Below are positions 44,287-53,449 of a stretch of DNA of 64,000 nucleotides, piece after piece. The stretch spans positions 1 to 64,000 of the forward strand of contig NZ_WJYA01000003.1 of NCBI RefSeq assembly GCF_009709615.1, in the 5' to 3' direction. The position numbers were made by a program, and so were the translations under genes. This DNA comes from Winogradskyella ouciana. GTDB lineage: Bacteria; Bacteroidota; Bacteroidia; Flavobacteriales; Flavobacteriaceae. The notes under the pieces were generated by a model. That model made no database searches, was not told the origin of the DNA, and was given only the letters and a program-made list of their open reading frames with translations. The stretch's first letter is position 1; the number at the start of each line of letters is the position of its first letter.

Positions 44287-44504
44287 AATCTTTAAAGTTT
44301 TAAAATTGATTAATACAAACTAAAGCCTTTTTTTTTAAATATTAAAGTTTCTTTACACAGTTATTAACATTTTTGTAAACACAGATATATATGTTACTGA
44401 TTTACAAATGCTTATGAATTTTGTTATTAACAATTTATAATGAATATACGATAAATTGCGTAGTATTTTCACTTATTTGCGTTTATATTTTTCTATTTTT
44501 AGGC

Positions 44505-45413
44505 ATGAAATGGTCCCAAGCGATTACTGATTATCAGCACTACCTCAAGATTGAACGTGGACTTTCCAACAACTCCATAGAAAATTATAGCTATGATATT
44601 AGGAAATTGATTTCATATCTTGAAAACAATAGCATAACTACCTCACCAACAGTTATTGACAACGAAATTATAAAACAATTTATCTACACCATTTCAAAAG
44701 AGATAAACCCAAGGTCGCAGGCACGTCTCATCTCTGGTCTTCGCAATTTTTTTGATTATCTCGTTTTTGAAAACTATAGAAAAACCAATCCCCTGGATTT
44801 AATTGAGTCCCCAAAAATCGGTAGAAAACTTCCTGACACTTTATCCATTGGCGATATTGACCTACTAATAAGCGCTATTGATTTGAGCTACCAATACAAT
44901 GGTGTAAATCTTGGAGAACGCAACAGAGCCATCATAGAGACTTTATATAGCTGCGGCTTGCGTGTGAGTGAGCTTATTGAATTAAAATTATCTGATTTAT
45001 TTTTTGAAGAGGGCTTTATAAAGGTGACTGGTAAAGGTGATAAACAGCGTTTTGTACCCATTGGAGAAACCACCCAACGGTTTATCAACATTTGGAAAGA
45101 CATAAGAAACCATATAGGTGTTCAATCTGGTTCTAAAGATATTCTGTTCTTAAATTATAAGGGTAAAAAGTTAACTCGTGCTATGATATTTACCATTATA
45201 AAAAAATTGGTCGAGAAGTCTGGTCTGAAAAAAACGGTATCGCCACACACCTTTAGACACTCATTTGCTACGCATTTACTGGAAAACGGTGCAGACTTAA
45301 GGGCTATACAAATGATGCTAGGTCATGAAAGCATCACGACTACTGAAGTCTATATGCATGTGGATAGGACTCACTTAAGCGATGTTTTAAACAAATTTCA
45401 TCCGAGAAAATAA
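44505..45413 (+). CDS. xerD: Site-specific tyrosine recombinase XerD
   Basis: XerD resolves chromosome dimers at dif with FtsK control. ATG 44505 gives 302 residues (MKWSQAITDYQHYLKIERGL), the normal length; a TTG-type upstream start adds a hydrophobic 28-residue leader that does not belong to the family. The catalytic residues are R153 (YSCGLRVSEL), K177, H248 and R251 (SPHTFRHSFATHLL), H274 (LGHESITTTEVY) and the nucleophile Y283. It is a chromosomal Xer rather than an integrase of a mobile element: no attachment site or phage gene is nearby. Confidence 0.93.
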   Translation: MKWSQAITDYQHYLKIERGLSNNSIENYSYDIRKLISYLENNSITTSPTVIDNEIIKQFIYTISKEINPRSQARLISGLRNFFDYLVFENYRKTNPLDLIESPKIGRKLPDTLSIGDIDLLISAIDLSYQYNGVNLGERNRAIIETLYSCGLRVSELIELKLSDLFFEEGFIKVTGKGDKQRFVPIGETTQRFINIWKDIRNHIGVQSGSKDILFLNYKGKKLTRAMIFTIIKKLVEKSGLKKTVSPHTFRHSFATHLLENGADLRAIQMMLGHESITTTEVYMHVDRTHLSDVLNKFHPRK

Positions 45414-45505
45414 TATCTACTTTGATCTTAGAAATTTTACATCACATACTTACTCGAGTAATGAATATAAATTTTACATAGTATGTGTTTTGTGCAGTAT
45501 ACATA

Positions 45506-45541
45506 TAAAAAAAGTGCCTTAAGAAATTAAGACACTTTTTA
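45506..45541 (-). terminator. rny terminator
   Basis: AAAAAGTG-C-CTTAA pairs with TTAAG-A-CACTTTTT around GAAA; the C/A mismatch becomes G-U on the minus strand, so it serves rny. Confidence 0.82.
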
Positions 45542-45564
45542 GTAAACCTAAATACACTATTATT

Positions 45565-47142
45565 CTACTTGGCTATATTCACCGCTCTAGTTTCTCTGAT
45601 TACGGTTACTTTTACCTGTCCTGGATAGGTCATATCCGTTTGTATTTTCTGAGAAATTTCAAAAGATAAACTAGCTGCCTTATCATCAGAAACTTTTTCA
45701 CTCTCTACAATAACACGTAGTTCTCTACCTGCCTGTATAGCATAGGCTTTCTTTACGCCGTTAAAACCAAAAGCTACATCTTCTAAATCCTTTAGTCGTT
45801 GAATGTAAGAATCCAACACTTGGCGTCTCGCACCTGGTCTTGCTCCCGAAATAGCATCACAAACTTGAATAATTGGTGACAACATGGTTGTCATTTCTAT
45901 TTCATCATGGTGGGCTCCAATGGCATTACAAACCTCTGGTTTTTCTCCATGTTTTTCTGCCCACTGCATACCAAGTATAGCATGTGGAGTTTCGACATCA
46001 GTTTCAGAAGATGGTACTTTACCAATATCGTGCAATAAACCTGCACGCTTAGCCAATTTAGGATTTAAACCTAATTCTGCAGCCATCACACCACAAAGCT
46101 TAGCGACTTCGCGTGAATGCTGTAATAGGTTTTGGCCATAAGAAGAACGATATTTCATTCGTCCTACCATTTTTATCAATTCTGGGTGCAAACCATGAAT
46201 CCCTAAATCGATAACCGTACGCTTACCGACTTCTATAATTTCTTGCTCAATCTGCTTTTCTGTCTTCCTTACTACCTCTTCAATACGAGCTGGGTGTATT
46301 CTACCATCAGTCACTAACTTATGAAGCGATAAACGTGCTATTTCACGTCTTACAGAATCAAAGCAAGATAAGATTATGGCTTCTGGTGTATCATCAACTA
46401 TAATCTCAACACCTGTCGCTGCTTCTATAGCTCTAATATTTCTACCTTCTCTACCAATGATTCTACCTTTAACGTCATCAGATTCAATATTGAAAACAGA
46501 TACACAATTATCTACAGCTTCTTCAGTCCCAATACGCTGAATGGTATTAATAATAATCTTTTTGGCCTCTTGTTGTGCAGTTAGTTTGGCTTCCTCTAAT
46601 CGTTCTTGGGCATAAGCCATAGCATCTGTTTTGGCCTCTTCTTTAAGAGATTCTACCAGTTGTTCTTTAGCTTCTTCTGCTGAGAGTTGAGAAATGACTT
46701 CTAATTGCTGAATTTGGCTTTTATGTGCTTTTTCAACTTCATCCTTTTTCTTCTCAAGAAACTCCAATCTAAAATCGTAATCTTTAATTTTGCCTTCTAA
46801 AGATTGATTGGATTTTTTTGCTTTTGAAAGTTCATTGGAAATTTGGGACTCTTTATCTCTAATACGTTTTTCTGCCTCAGCCATTTTCTTGTCGCGAGAA
46901 AGTATGACTTTTTCGTGCTCAGCCTTAAGTTCAATAAACTTTTCCTTAGCCTGAAGTATTTTATCTTTTTTTAATGATTCTGCATCTACTTTTGCTTGCT
47001 TTAAAATCGACTTGGATTCTTTCTCTGCATTTGCGATTAATTTAGATGCCTTTCCTTTTTCAAGGGATTTAGCGATTATATAGCCCAGTATTACGCCTAA
47101 TACTACTCCTCCAACAATATATAAAATTGTGTTAGTGTCCAT
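45565..47142 (-). CDS. rny: Ribonuclease Y
   Basis: RNase Y is a membrane-bound endonuclease that starts mRNA decay. The 525-residue protein has one N-terminal membrane helix ([20 protein letters not shown]), a long coiled coil to about residue 200, a KH domain ([19 protein letters not shown]) and an HD domain with the metal motif GLLHDIGKV and GAHHDE. This is the full family architecture. It is downstream of zapA and the 6S RNA candidate. Confidence 0.95.
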   Translation of the reverse strand: MDTNTILYIVGGVVLGVILGYIIAKSLEKGKASKLIANAEKESKSILKQAKVDAESLKKDKILQAKEKFIELKAEHEKVILSRDKKMAEAEKRIRDKESQISNELSKAKKSNQSLEGKIKDYDFRLEFLEKKKDEVEKAHKSQIQQLEVISQLSAEEAKEQLVESLKEEAKTDAMAYAQERLEEAKLTAQQEAKKIIINTIQRIGTEEAVDNCVSVFNIESDDVKGRIIGREGRNIRAIEAATGVEIIVDDTPEAIILSCFDSVRREIARLSLHKLVTDGRIHPARIEEVVRKTEKQIEQEIIEVGKRTVIDLGIHGLHPELIKMVGRMKYRSSYGQNLLQHSREVAKLCGVMAAELGLNPKLAKRAGLLHDIGKVPSSETDVETPHAILGMQWAEKHGEKPEVCNAIGAHHDEIEMTTMLSPIIQVCDAISGARPGARRQVLDSYIQRLKDLEDVAFGFNGVKKAYAIQAGRELRVIVESEKVSDDKAASLSFEISQKIQTDMTYPGQVKVTVIRETRAVNIAK

Positions 47143-47162
47143 GTTAGTTATTTAGTTTAGTA

Positions 47163-47340
47163 TATAAAAAAAGCCTACATCAGTTTTGGATTCTGGTATA
47201 AACTCCTTAAAAACAAGTTTAGGGCTAACAAACTGATCAAGGATCCATTCTGAGATGGCTTGCTTTTACAATTTAAACTCACCCTTTTTAAAGAATTAAC
47301 GTTGAGTTTATCAAAAAATATAACTAATGTAGGCAGTAAC
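47163..47340 (-). ncRNA. ssrS: 6S RNA candidate (flavobacterial type)
   Basis: The gap between zapA and rny can fold on the minus strand into a rod. A 13-bp closing stem joins 47334-47322 (GCCTACATTAGTT) to 47185-47173 (AACTGATGTAGGC) with one G-U pair, then comes an internal stem TAAACTCA/TGAGTTTA (47310-47303 with 47281-47274) and a terminal T run at 47172-47166. Length (about 175 bases), a long closing stem and position after zapA match 6S RNA, which mimics an open promoter and binds the housekeeping RNA polymerase; E. coli ssrS also follows zapA. A 6S class specific to Flavobacteria is known. Ends are approximate. Confidence 0.75.
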
Positions 47341-47366
47341 CTTATGTATTTTAAAGAACGAACGAG

Positions 47367-47654
47367 TTAGATGTGTTTTTGAAGCAGATCATTTAAAGCT
47401 TCTAACTTTTCCTGAACTTCCTCATTAACATACTCTTTATCTATTGACTTTTGCTCTACTTGAGCCGCAAACTGCAAAGCACACATTGCTAAAACATCTT
47501 GCTTATCTCTTACAGAGTAATTTTGCTCAAATTGCCCTATCATTGCCTCAATCTTCTTTGTGGCCTTTCGCAAACCTTCTTCCTGCTTTGGATTAATCGT
47601 TAAAGGATATACCCTATTTGCAATAGAAAGTTTAATTTTTAATTGATCTGACAT
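47367..47654 (-). CDS. zapA: Cell division protein ZapA
   Basis: ZapA bundles FtsZ filaments at mid-cell. The 95-residue protein has the N-terminal strand/turn region (LKIKLSIANRVYPLTINPKQEE) and a C-terminal coiled coil that forms the dimer and tetramer interface (EVQEKLEALNDLLQKHI). Length and fold are typical. It follows a ZapB-like coiled-coil gene by 19 bp and precedes the 6S RNA candidate. Confidence 0.9.
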   Translation of the reverse strand: MSDQLKIKLSIANRVYPLTINPKQEEGLRKATKKIEAMIGQFEQNYSVRDKQDVLAMCALQFAAQVEQKSIDKEYVNEEVQEKLEALNDLLQKHI

Positions 47655-47673
47655 TCAGTCTAAATTTACAACT

Positions 47674-47964
47674 TTATTCCGAGATTTGACCTATACAATG
47701 ATCAATATCCCTAATAAGTGCATTTATTTTGAGCTTTGTTTCTCGTTTATTTTCGTCACTACCGAGCATTGAATTTGCTATTTTGAGTGTCTCATATTTT
47801 TCTGCCCAAGAAGCAATTTCTTCTTGTTTGCTGAGAAGTTCTTTTTGCTGTTTCTCTAATTGATCCGTAAGTTTCGCATTAGTTTGCTTTAAAACCTCCT
47901 GCTTGTGTAAAATCTTACTGATCTTATTCTCTAAAGCATCAACAATTTCTTCTATTTTACTCAT
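47674..47964 (-). CDS. Coiled-coil protein, ZapB-like
   Basis: The 96-residue protein is almost all coiled coil: a short N-terminal helix (MSKIEEIVDALENKISKILH) then heptads with KLTDQLEKQQKELLSKQEEI. It ends IRDIDHCIGQISE. Position just before zapA and its size suggest a division or FtsZ-associated role, as ZapB binds ZapA in E. coli. Sequence similarity to ZapB itself cannot be judged because coiled coils converge. A strong promoter lies 25 bp upstream. Confidence 0.75.
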   Translation of the reverse strand: MSKIEEIVDALENKISKILHKQEVLKQTNAKLTDQLEKQQKELLSKQEEIASWAEKYETLKIANSMLGSDENKRETKLKINALIRDIDHCIGQISE

Positions 47965-47988
47965 TAAAGTAATTCAATACTGTAGAAA

Positions 47989-48019
47989 CAAAGTTAACAT
48001 ACCTAATGAAAAAACACAA
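47989..48019 (-). promoter_or_regulatory. Promoter of the coiled-coil/zapA operon
   Basis: On the minus strand TTG (48019-48017), a 20-bp spacer, and TAACTTTG (47996-47989), a good TTTG/TAnnTTTG match. The leader would be about 17 bases. Confidence 0.62.
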
Positions 48020-48243
48020 TTCTTTTACAATTATTTTTAATTCACATAACATCAAAACAATTAGAACGTTAAGAAAATAACGTGATTAAAATAAACATTA
48101 TACAAGAACAAAAATGTTTATTCTAACTCATCAACGATTCCATATGACAATATTACCACTGAAATTGTGCTTCTATAAAATAATACAACATTAGCGTTTG
48201 TAAATTTTAATCTATTTGATATTTTAGCTGTATTGCTTAGTCT

Positions 48244-49932
48244 ATGAAAAAGTTTTTACTCTTCTTTTTAATTACCTCGTCTGTGTACGCACAGTCAGAA
48301 TACCCTCAAGATTATTTTAGAAACCCTTTAGACATCACCCTAGTGCTTTCTGGTACTTTTGGTGAGTTACGTTCTTCGCATTTCCACTCTGGATTGGATA
48401 TAAAGACCCAGCAAAAACAAGGATTGAAAGTTTACGCTGCTGCAGAAGGTTATGTGAGCCGAATAAAAATTTCGCATTACGGTTACGGAAAGGCCATTTA
48501 CATCACACATCCAAATGGATACACAACGGTTTATGGCCATCTTCAAAAATTTTCTGACCGATTGGAAAAATACATCAAGGAATGTCAATACGATAAAGAA
48601 AGTTTTGAGGTGGAAGTTTTTCCAAGTTCTGAAGAACTCATTATTGCACCAAATGAAGTTATTGCATACTCTGGTAATACAGGCGGTTCTGGCGGACCTC
48701 ATTTGCATTTTGAAATAAGAGACAACCAAGAACGTCCCATGAATCCAATGTTATTTGGTATTGAGGCAAAAGACACCAAAAGGCCATTTGTGTCAGCAGT
48801 ATTTGCGTATCCAAAAGATGAAAATGCCATAATTAATGGTAAAAATGAACGTGTACCTCTTCGTTTAATACCGCAGAAAAGTGGTGATTATGAGGTTGAA
48901 AAAATTACCGCTTTTGGCAATATAGGTTTTGGAGTGACTTCTTATGACAAACAAGATTTGGCGCCAAACAACAATGGAGTAAGCAATATTGAAACATTTT
49001 TTAATGGCAATAAAAGTCTGGAAATAGATTTTAAGCGTTTCAGTTTTGATGAATCTAAGCACATTAAGCGTTTAATTGATTATGAATATTACAAAACCAA
49101 ACGTTCTCGAATTCAAAAATTATTTGTTCAGAAAAACAATCCGCTGAGCCTATACAAAGATGCGTATGATGATGGCTATATACGTGTTGAAGATAGTACT
49201 TCTTCTGTTTATAAAATAAGAATTCGTGATTTTGAAGGCAACGAAACTTGGGTGAATATTCCTGTAACTGGAAAGTATGAAAAGCCCAATGAAACATTAC
49301 GAGACATTGATGCCAACAAGACATTGGTATACAGTAACCAACCGACAACGCTTCAATCTGGAAACGTTACCGTTAATTTCTATGAAAACACGGTCTATGA
49401 TGATGTTTTTATTGATTTTAAAGTAAGCTCAGATACAATTCATCTTCATAAAGACAACATCCCACTTCAAAAGAATTTCTATATCAATTATGACCTAAGT
49501 AATTATAAGGTTGAGCATTTGGACAAAATTTTCATTGCGCGTTTATACGGTTATTACAAAAGACCAAGTTATGTACACACAAAGCGGAAAGGAAACATTT
49601 TGAGCGCTGGTAGTAAAACATTAGGTTTATATACATTGGTAATGGATACGGTTGCACCAACAATTGAACCAGTAAATTTTCAGAACAAGAAATGGTTGAG
49701 CAAATACCGTTATCTGAAAGTGAAAATTGATGATGAATTATCTGGAATCAGCAAATACAGAGCAACGGTAAATGGTGAATGGATCTTAATGGAGTACGAC
49801 TATAAAACCAAGATGTTGGTGCACGATTTTAATGATAACATCGTTAAAGACACTAAGAACGAATTAAAGATAATTGTTACCGATAATGTTGGAAATAGTT
49901 CTACATTTGAAGCAACCTTTTTCAGAAAATAA
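48244..49932 (+). CDS. Exported M23-family metallopeptidase
   Basis: The 562-residue protein has a signal peptide (ends VYAQ) and an N-terminal LytM/M23 domain. Zinc ligands are H48 and D52 (HFHSGLDIK) and H155 in GPHLHFEIRD (with H153 as catalytic partner), and the family block THPNGYTTVYGHLQKF lies between. A region of about 380 residues after it is beta-rich, with an Ig-like end (TVAPTIEPVN, GISKYRATVNGEW). M23 enzymes cut peptide cross-links of peptidoglycan, so this is a probable cell-wall hydrolase in the periplasm. Confidence 0.93.
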   Translation: MKKFLLFFLITSSVYAQSEYPQDYFRNPLDITLVLSGTFGELRSSHFHSGLDIKTQQKQGLKVYAAAEGYVSRIKISHYGYGKAIYITHPNGYTTVYGHLQKFSDRLEKYIKECQYDKESFEVEVFPSSEELIIAPNEVIAYSGNTGGSGGPHLHFEIRDNQERPMNPMLFGIEAKDTKRPFVSAVFAYPKDENAIINGKNERVPLRLIPQKSGDYEVEKITAFGNIGFGVTSYDKQDLAPNNNGVSNIETFFNGNKSLEIDFKRFSFDESKHIKRLIDYEYYKTKRSRIQKLFVQKNNPLSLYKDAYDDGYIRVEDSTSSVYKIRIRDFEGNETWVNIPVTGKYEKPNETLRDIDANKTLVYSNQPTTLQSGNVTVNFYENTVYDDVFIDFKVSSDTIHLHKDNIPLQKNFYINYDLSNYKVEHLDKIFIARLYGYYKRPSYVHTKRKGNILSAGSKTLGLYTLVMDTVAPTIEPVNFQNKKWLSKYRYLKVKIDDELSGISKYRATVNGEWILMEYDYKTKMLVHDFNDNIVKDTKNELKIIVTDNVGNSSTFEATFFRK

Positions 49933-49952
49933 ATGAAATAACATTAAAATCT

Positions 49953-50029
49953 TGTCACTCTGAATTCGTTTCAGAGTTTCATTTTCTGTTTTTCATACTT
50001 TGAGATGCTGAAACAAGTTCAGCATGACA
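49953..50029. repeat. Dispersed flavobacterial inverted repeat
   Basis: The arms 49953-49974 (TGTCACTCTGAATTCGTTTCAG) and 50008-50029 are imperfect reverse complements over 22 bases. A T-rich loop lies between. Elements of this sequence type (TGTCA..CTGAA..TTTCAG) occur many times between genes in Flavobacteriaceae; here it sits between the M23 gene and the TonB receptor. Confidence 0.7.
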
Positions 50030-50078
50030 AAACTTGATCTTTATGATCTTTTTTAATGCTAACTATAAAAACTAATAT

Positions 50079-52544
50079 TTGAAACGCTTACACTTTATTC
50101 TTCTATTTTGTTTGCTATTCAGCGTGTTTTCTTTTTCGCAGTCTGCAATTATAAGAGGTGTTATCTTGGATGAAGCTAATAACCCAATAGAAAATGTTAA
50201 CATAAAAGCTTCTACTGGCGAAGGTAGTGCTTCCAATAAAAATGGCTTCTACGAATTAAGAGTACCTTCAGATATTGAATTAACTTTAGAATTTACACAT
50301 GTTGGGCACAGTCGTGTTGTTTCAAAATTCAATTTGAAAAATGGGCAGGAATTAGAGTTTAATCCTGTAATGAAAGTTGAAATAGAGCAAATTGCCGAAG
50401 TTGTAATTTCTACCAATACAAGGCAAAGCGTCGACGGAATTGTCTCTGTGACTCCAAAAACTTTAAGAACCATAAAAGGTGCACAACCTGGTGTGGAGAA
50501 CATACTAAAAACCTTGCCTGGTGTTAATATTTCCAATGAGCTAAGTACACAATATTCCGTACGTGGTGGAAATTTTGATGAAAACTTGGTTTATGTTAAT
50601 GAAATTGAAGTGTATCGTCCGTTCTTAATTCGTTCTGGTAATCAAGAAGGTCTGAGTTTTGTAAACACGGATTTGGTCTCAAATGTTGATTTTTCGGCTG
50701 GTGGTTTTCAAGCCAAATATGGAGACAAACTTTCTTCTGTATTGGATATTACATATAGAAATCCTGTGGATTTCGGTATAAGAACAGATTTAAGTTTTTT
50801 AGGAGGAAGCATTGCTGCTGAAACCATTTCTAAAGACGGAAAATTTTCTGGTATTGCTGGTGTGCGTTACAGAGACAATAGTTTAATATTAAACAACTTA
50901 GAAACCGAAGGTAACGTAGAACCTGTTTTTGCAGATGCCCAGACCTATTTAACGTATCGTTTTTCAGATAAGTTTCATCTCAACTTTCTAGGGAATATTT
51001 CTTTAAACAAATACAACTTTGAGCCAGAAAATAGACAGACCAACTTCGGTACACTACAAGAACCTGTTGCCTTGTTGGTGTTCTATGATGGAAATGAGGA
51101 AGACCAATACCAAACTTATTTTGGTGCTTTTAAAGCCAATTATTTTGTCAACGAAGATTTAACGCTAAAGCTGATTGCTTCAGCATATCACACTATAGAG
51201 CAAGAGTATTTCGACATTTTTGCACAATACCGTTTAGGAGAAGTCAATACTAATATAGGCGACGAGGATTTAGGTGAAGTTGAATTCAGCGAAGGCATTG
51301 GCTCACAATTAACACATGCACGTAACGATTTAGACGCCTTTATCGTCAATGCTGAGCATAGAGGTGATTACAAAATTGATGAAGAATCTACAGTTGAATG
51401 GTCGGTAAAATACACCCATGAAGATATTAGAGATCGTTTGGTAGAATACGAAATTATAGATTCGGCAGGCTTCTCTATTCGTCCACCGAATTTTAGCATT
51501 CCAAACTTACAACCTTACGAACCTTTTGAAGGACCTCTAACAGCTTTTGAAAACATTAGAGCGTTGAATAGAGTTCAGATAAATCGTATGCAAGCTTTTA
51601 CCCAATATAGTAAACGAACGGAATGGGGAACCAATGAAGTGTTTTACAATGTTGGTGTTAGAGCACACAACTGGACTGTGAGTGGCGAGGATATAGAAAG
51701 CAATACACAAACGGTTTTTAGCCCAAGAGCTCAATTTGCCATTAAGCCAGATTGGGATAAGGATATGCTGTTTAGAGTTGCAGGTGGTTTGTATTACCAA
51801 CCACCCTTTTACAGAGAGTTAAGAGATTCTTCAGGTGTAGTGCAACCAAATGTAAAAGCTCAGAAATCCTTTCATATAGTTCTAGGTAATGAATATAGCT
51901 TCAAAATGTGGGATAGACCATTTAAGTTAGTTACTGAAGCCTACTACAAAGGTTTAAGCGATGTAAATCCGTACACTTTAGAAAACGTAAGGATTCGTTA
52001 TAGGGCCAAGAATAATGCTAAAGCTTACGCTTATGGTTTGGATATGCGATTGAATGGTGAGTTTGTACCAGGCACTGAGTCGTGGTTTAGTTTTGGCTAT
52101 TTAAAAACCGAAGAGAATATTGATAATCGTGGTTACATTTCTAGACCAACCGATCAACGTTTAAAATTTGGAGCATTGTTTCAGGATTATGTACCAAACA
52201 TGCCCAATTTAAAAATGTACCTCAATTTGGTGTACAATACAGGTGTTCCTGGTGGGTCTCCGAGTTATGCGGATCCATACGATTTTCAGATTCGATTGCG
52301 AGACTACAGACGTGCCGATTTGGGTATTTCCTTAGAACTGGTAAACCCAACCAAAATCTACAACGCTCGCTGGAAAAAGAAGTTTAGGGAACTTTCCTTA
52401 GGCTTTGAGATTTACAACATGTTCAACAACCAAAACTCTATTACCAATACTTGGGTAAGGGATGTTTATACCAAGCGTCAGTTTGCCATTCCTAATTTTT
52501 TAACACCAAGGGTATTTAACGTAAGGCTTTCTGCTAAGTTTTAA
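50079..52544 (+). CDS. TonB-dependent receptor with carboxypeptidase-regulatory-like domain
   Basis: The 821-residue outer-membrane protein starts at TTG 50079: the in-frame TAA at 50073 leaves no ATG, and TTG gives a perfect signal peptide (MKRLHFILLFCLLF...FSFSQ). Next come a carboxypeptidase-regulatory-like domain (about 25-105), a plug (about 115-230: GVENILKTLPGVNISNE, YSVRGGNFDENLVYVNEI) and a 22-strand barrel ending VFNVRLSAKF. No SusD gene follows, so it is not a classical glycan SusCD pair; the substrate (iron chelate, peptide or vitamin) is open. Confidence 0.9.
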   Translation: MKRLHFILLFCLLFSVFSFSQSAIIRGVILDEANNPIENVNIKASTGEGSASNKNGFYELRVPSDIELTLEFTHVGHSRVVSKFNLKNGQELEFNPVMKVEIEQIAEVVISTNTRQSVDGIVSVTPKTLRTIKGAQPGVENILKTLPGVNISNELSTQYSVRGGNFDENLVYVNEIEVYRPFLIRSGNQEGLSFVNTDLVSNVDFSAGGFQAKYGDKLSSVLDITYRNPVDFGIRTDLSFLGGSIAAETISKDGKFSGIAGVRYRDNSLILNNLETEGNVEPVFADAQTYLTYRFSDKFHLNFLGNISLNKYNFEPENRQTNFGTLQEPVALLVFYDGNEEDQYQTYFGAFKANYFVNEDLTLKLIASAYHTIEQEYFDIFAQYRLGEVNTNIGDEDLGEVEFSEGIGSQLTHARNDLDAFIVNAEHRGDYKIDEESTVEWSVKYTHEDIRDRLVEYEIIDSAGFSIRPPNFSIPNLQPYEPFEGPLTAFENIRALNRVQINRMQAFTQYSKRTEWGTNEVFYNVGVRAHNWTVSGEDIESNTQTVFSPRAQFAIKPDWDKDMLFRVAGGLYYQPPFYRELRDSSGVVQPNVKAQKSFHIVLGNEYSFKMWDRPFKLVTEAYYKGLSDVNPYTLENVRIRYRAKNNAKAYAYGLDMRLNGEFVPGTESWFSFGYLKTEENIDNRGYISRPTDQRLKFGALFQDYVPNMPNLKMYLNLVYNTGVPGGSPSYADPYDFQIRLRDYRRADLGISLELVNPTKIYNARWKKKFRELSLGFEIYNMFNNQNSITNTWVRDVYTKRQFAIPNFLTPRVFNVRLSAKF

Positions 52545-52545
52545 T

Positions 52546-53325
52546 TTAATTGCCCGATAGTTTAGTAATTACTAAATTAAAATTTGACAACTCTACATTC
52601 CCCGGAGAACCACTAGTTGAACTATACCCTAATCTCAATTTAGCACCATTTGCAACAAAAGTTTCAAGTTGATATAATAGAATGGATTCACTAACCTTGT
52701 TTAAGTCGCCAGATCCCCTTAATAACGGTACAGTCTTCTGAAAAATTACGATTCCGTTGGTCGTTGCAATGTCAAATGCAATAACTATGAAACTATTATT
52801 TGCATCCGGAATCGCATCAAACTGTAATCTAACTTCAACAGAATCTCCTAAATTAATAGGTGTGATTCGGCTATTGCTATTATCAAAAAAATCTGATGCT
52901 GCTACTCCTGTTGGGGCAAAAGATTCGATAACGTTGTCTGATGGATGATTAGTAAAGTTTAAGTTTATATCCGTAAAGTTCTCAGGGTTCTCTGAATCAT
53001 TGATAGATATTCCTGGTAGGTCTAAAAAGTAATCTCCATCATTTAATGCTACCCAACCAGTATTGGAAGGCTGAGATAATTGTTGCCAAGTTGAACCGTT
53101 AAAAAATAAAAAAACATTTAAATCTGTATCAAATACTAATAGTCCAGTCGCTGGAGAAATTATTTCATTTCTCTCATCTGAAGTCATTCTAGGAGTAAGC
53201 ATACCTTGGCTGTCGGACTCTAGTTCTAATAAGGCTGATGGATCAGGATCTGTAGTTCCAATACCCACTTGGGCATGAGTTTGAAATACAATAAAGAAAG
53301 TTATAGCGGTTAAAATACGTTTCAT
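52546..53325 (-). CDS. Exported fibre-like protein
   Basis: ATG 53325 gives 259 residues with a signal peptide (ends QTHAQ) and the common flavobacterial opening VGIGTTDPDPSALLELES, SQGMLTPRMTSDERNEI, FNGSTWQQLSQPS, a pattern shared with phage tail-fibre-like and adhesin-like exported proteins. The C-terminal part is a beta-rich jelly-roll-like region (VEVRLQFDAIPDANNSFIVIAFDI). An upstream ATG at 53367 would place 14 residues before the signal and is rejected. No sorting signal is seen. Its stop lies 1 bp after the receptor gene's stop. Confidence 0.75.
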   Translation of the reverse strand: MKRILTAITFFIVFQTHAQVGIGTTDPDPSALLELESDSQGMLTPRMTSDERNEIISPATGLLVFDTDLNVFLFFNGSTWQQLSQPSNTGWVALNDGDYFLDLPGISINDSENPENFTDINLNFTNHPSDNVIESFAPTGVAASDFFDNSNSRITPINLGDSVEVRLQFDAIPDANNSFIVIAFDIATTNGIVIFQKTVPLLRGSGDLNKVSESILLYQLETFVANGAKLRLGYSSTSGSPGNVELSNFNLVITKLSGN

Positions 53326-53449
53326 AAATAAAAATTTGGGGCAAATTCTAGTGCAATAATATACCAATTATCGATTAAAACCAAATTTCAACGTTCAAGT
53401 ACATTATTTTTTTTATATTGCCAACTTTTACAACCCAAATCTTTAGGCC

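Noticed and set aside
44421..44505. Upstream start for xerD giving a hydrophobic leader.
   Set aside because: The extra 28 residues are not part of the family and would make an unlikely membrane-bound recombinase.
44505..45413. Tyrosine recombinase as the integrase of a mobile element.
   Set aside because: Length and motifs fit the chromosomal XerD, and no direct repeats, excisionase or phage genes are nearby.
50079..52544. SusC-like glycan importer.
   Set aside because: No SusD-like lipoprotein or glycoside hydrolase is next to it; only a general TonB receptor call is supported.
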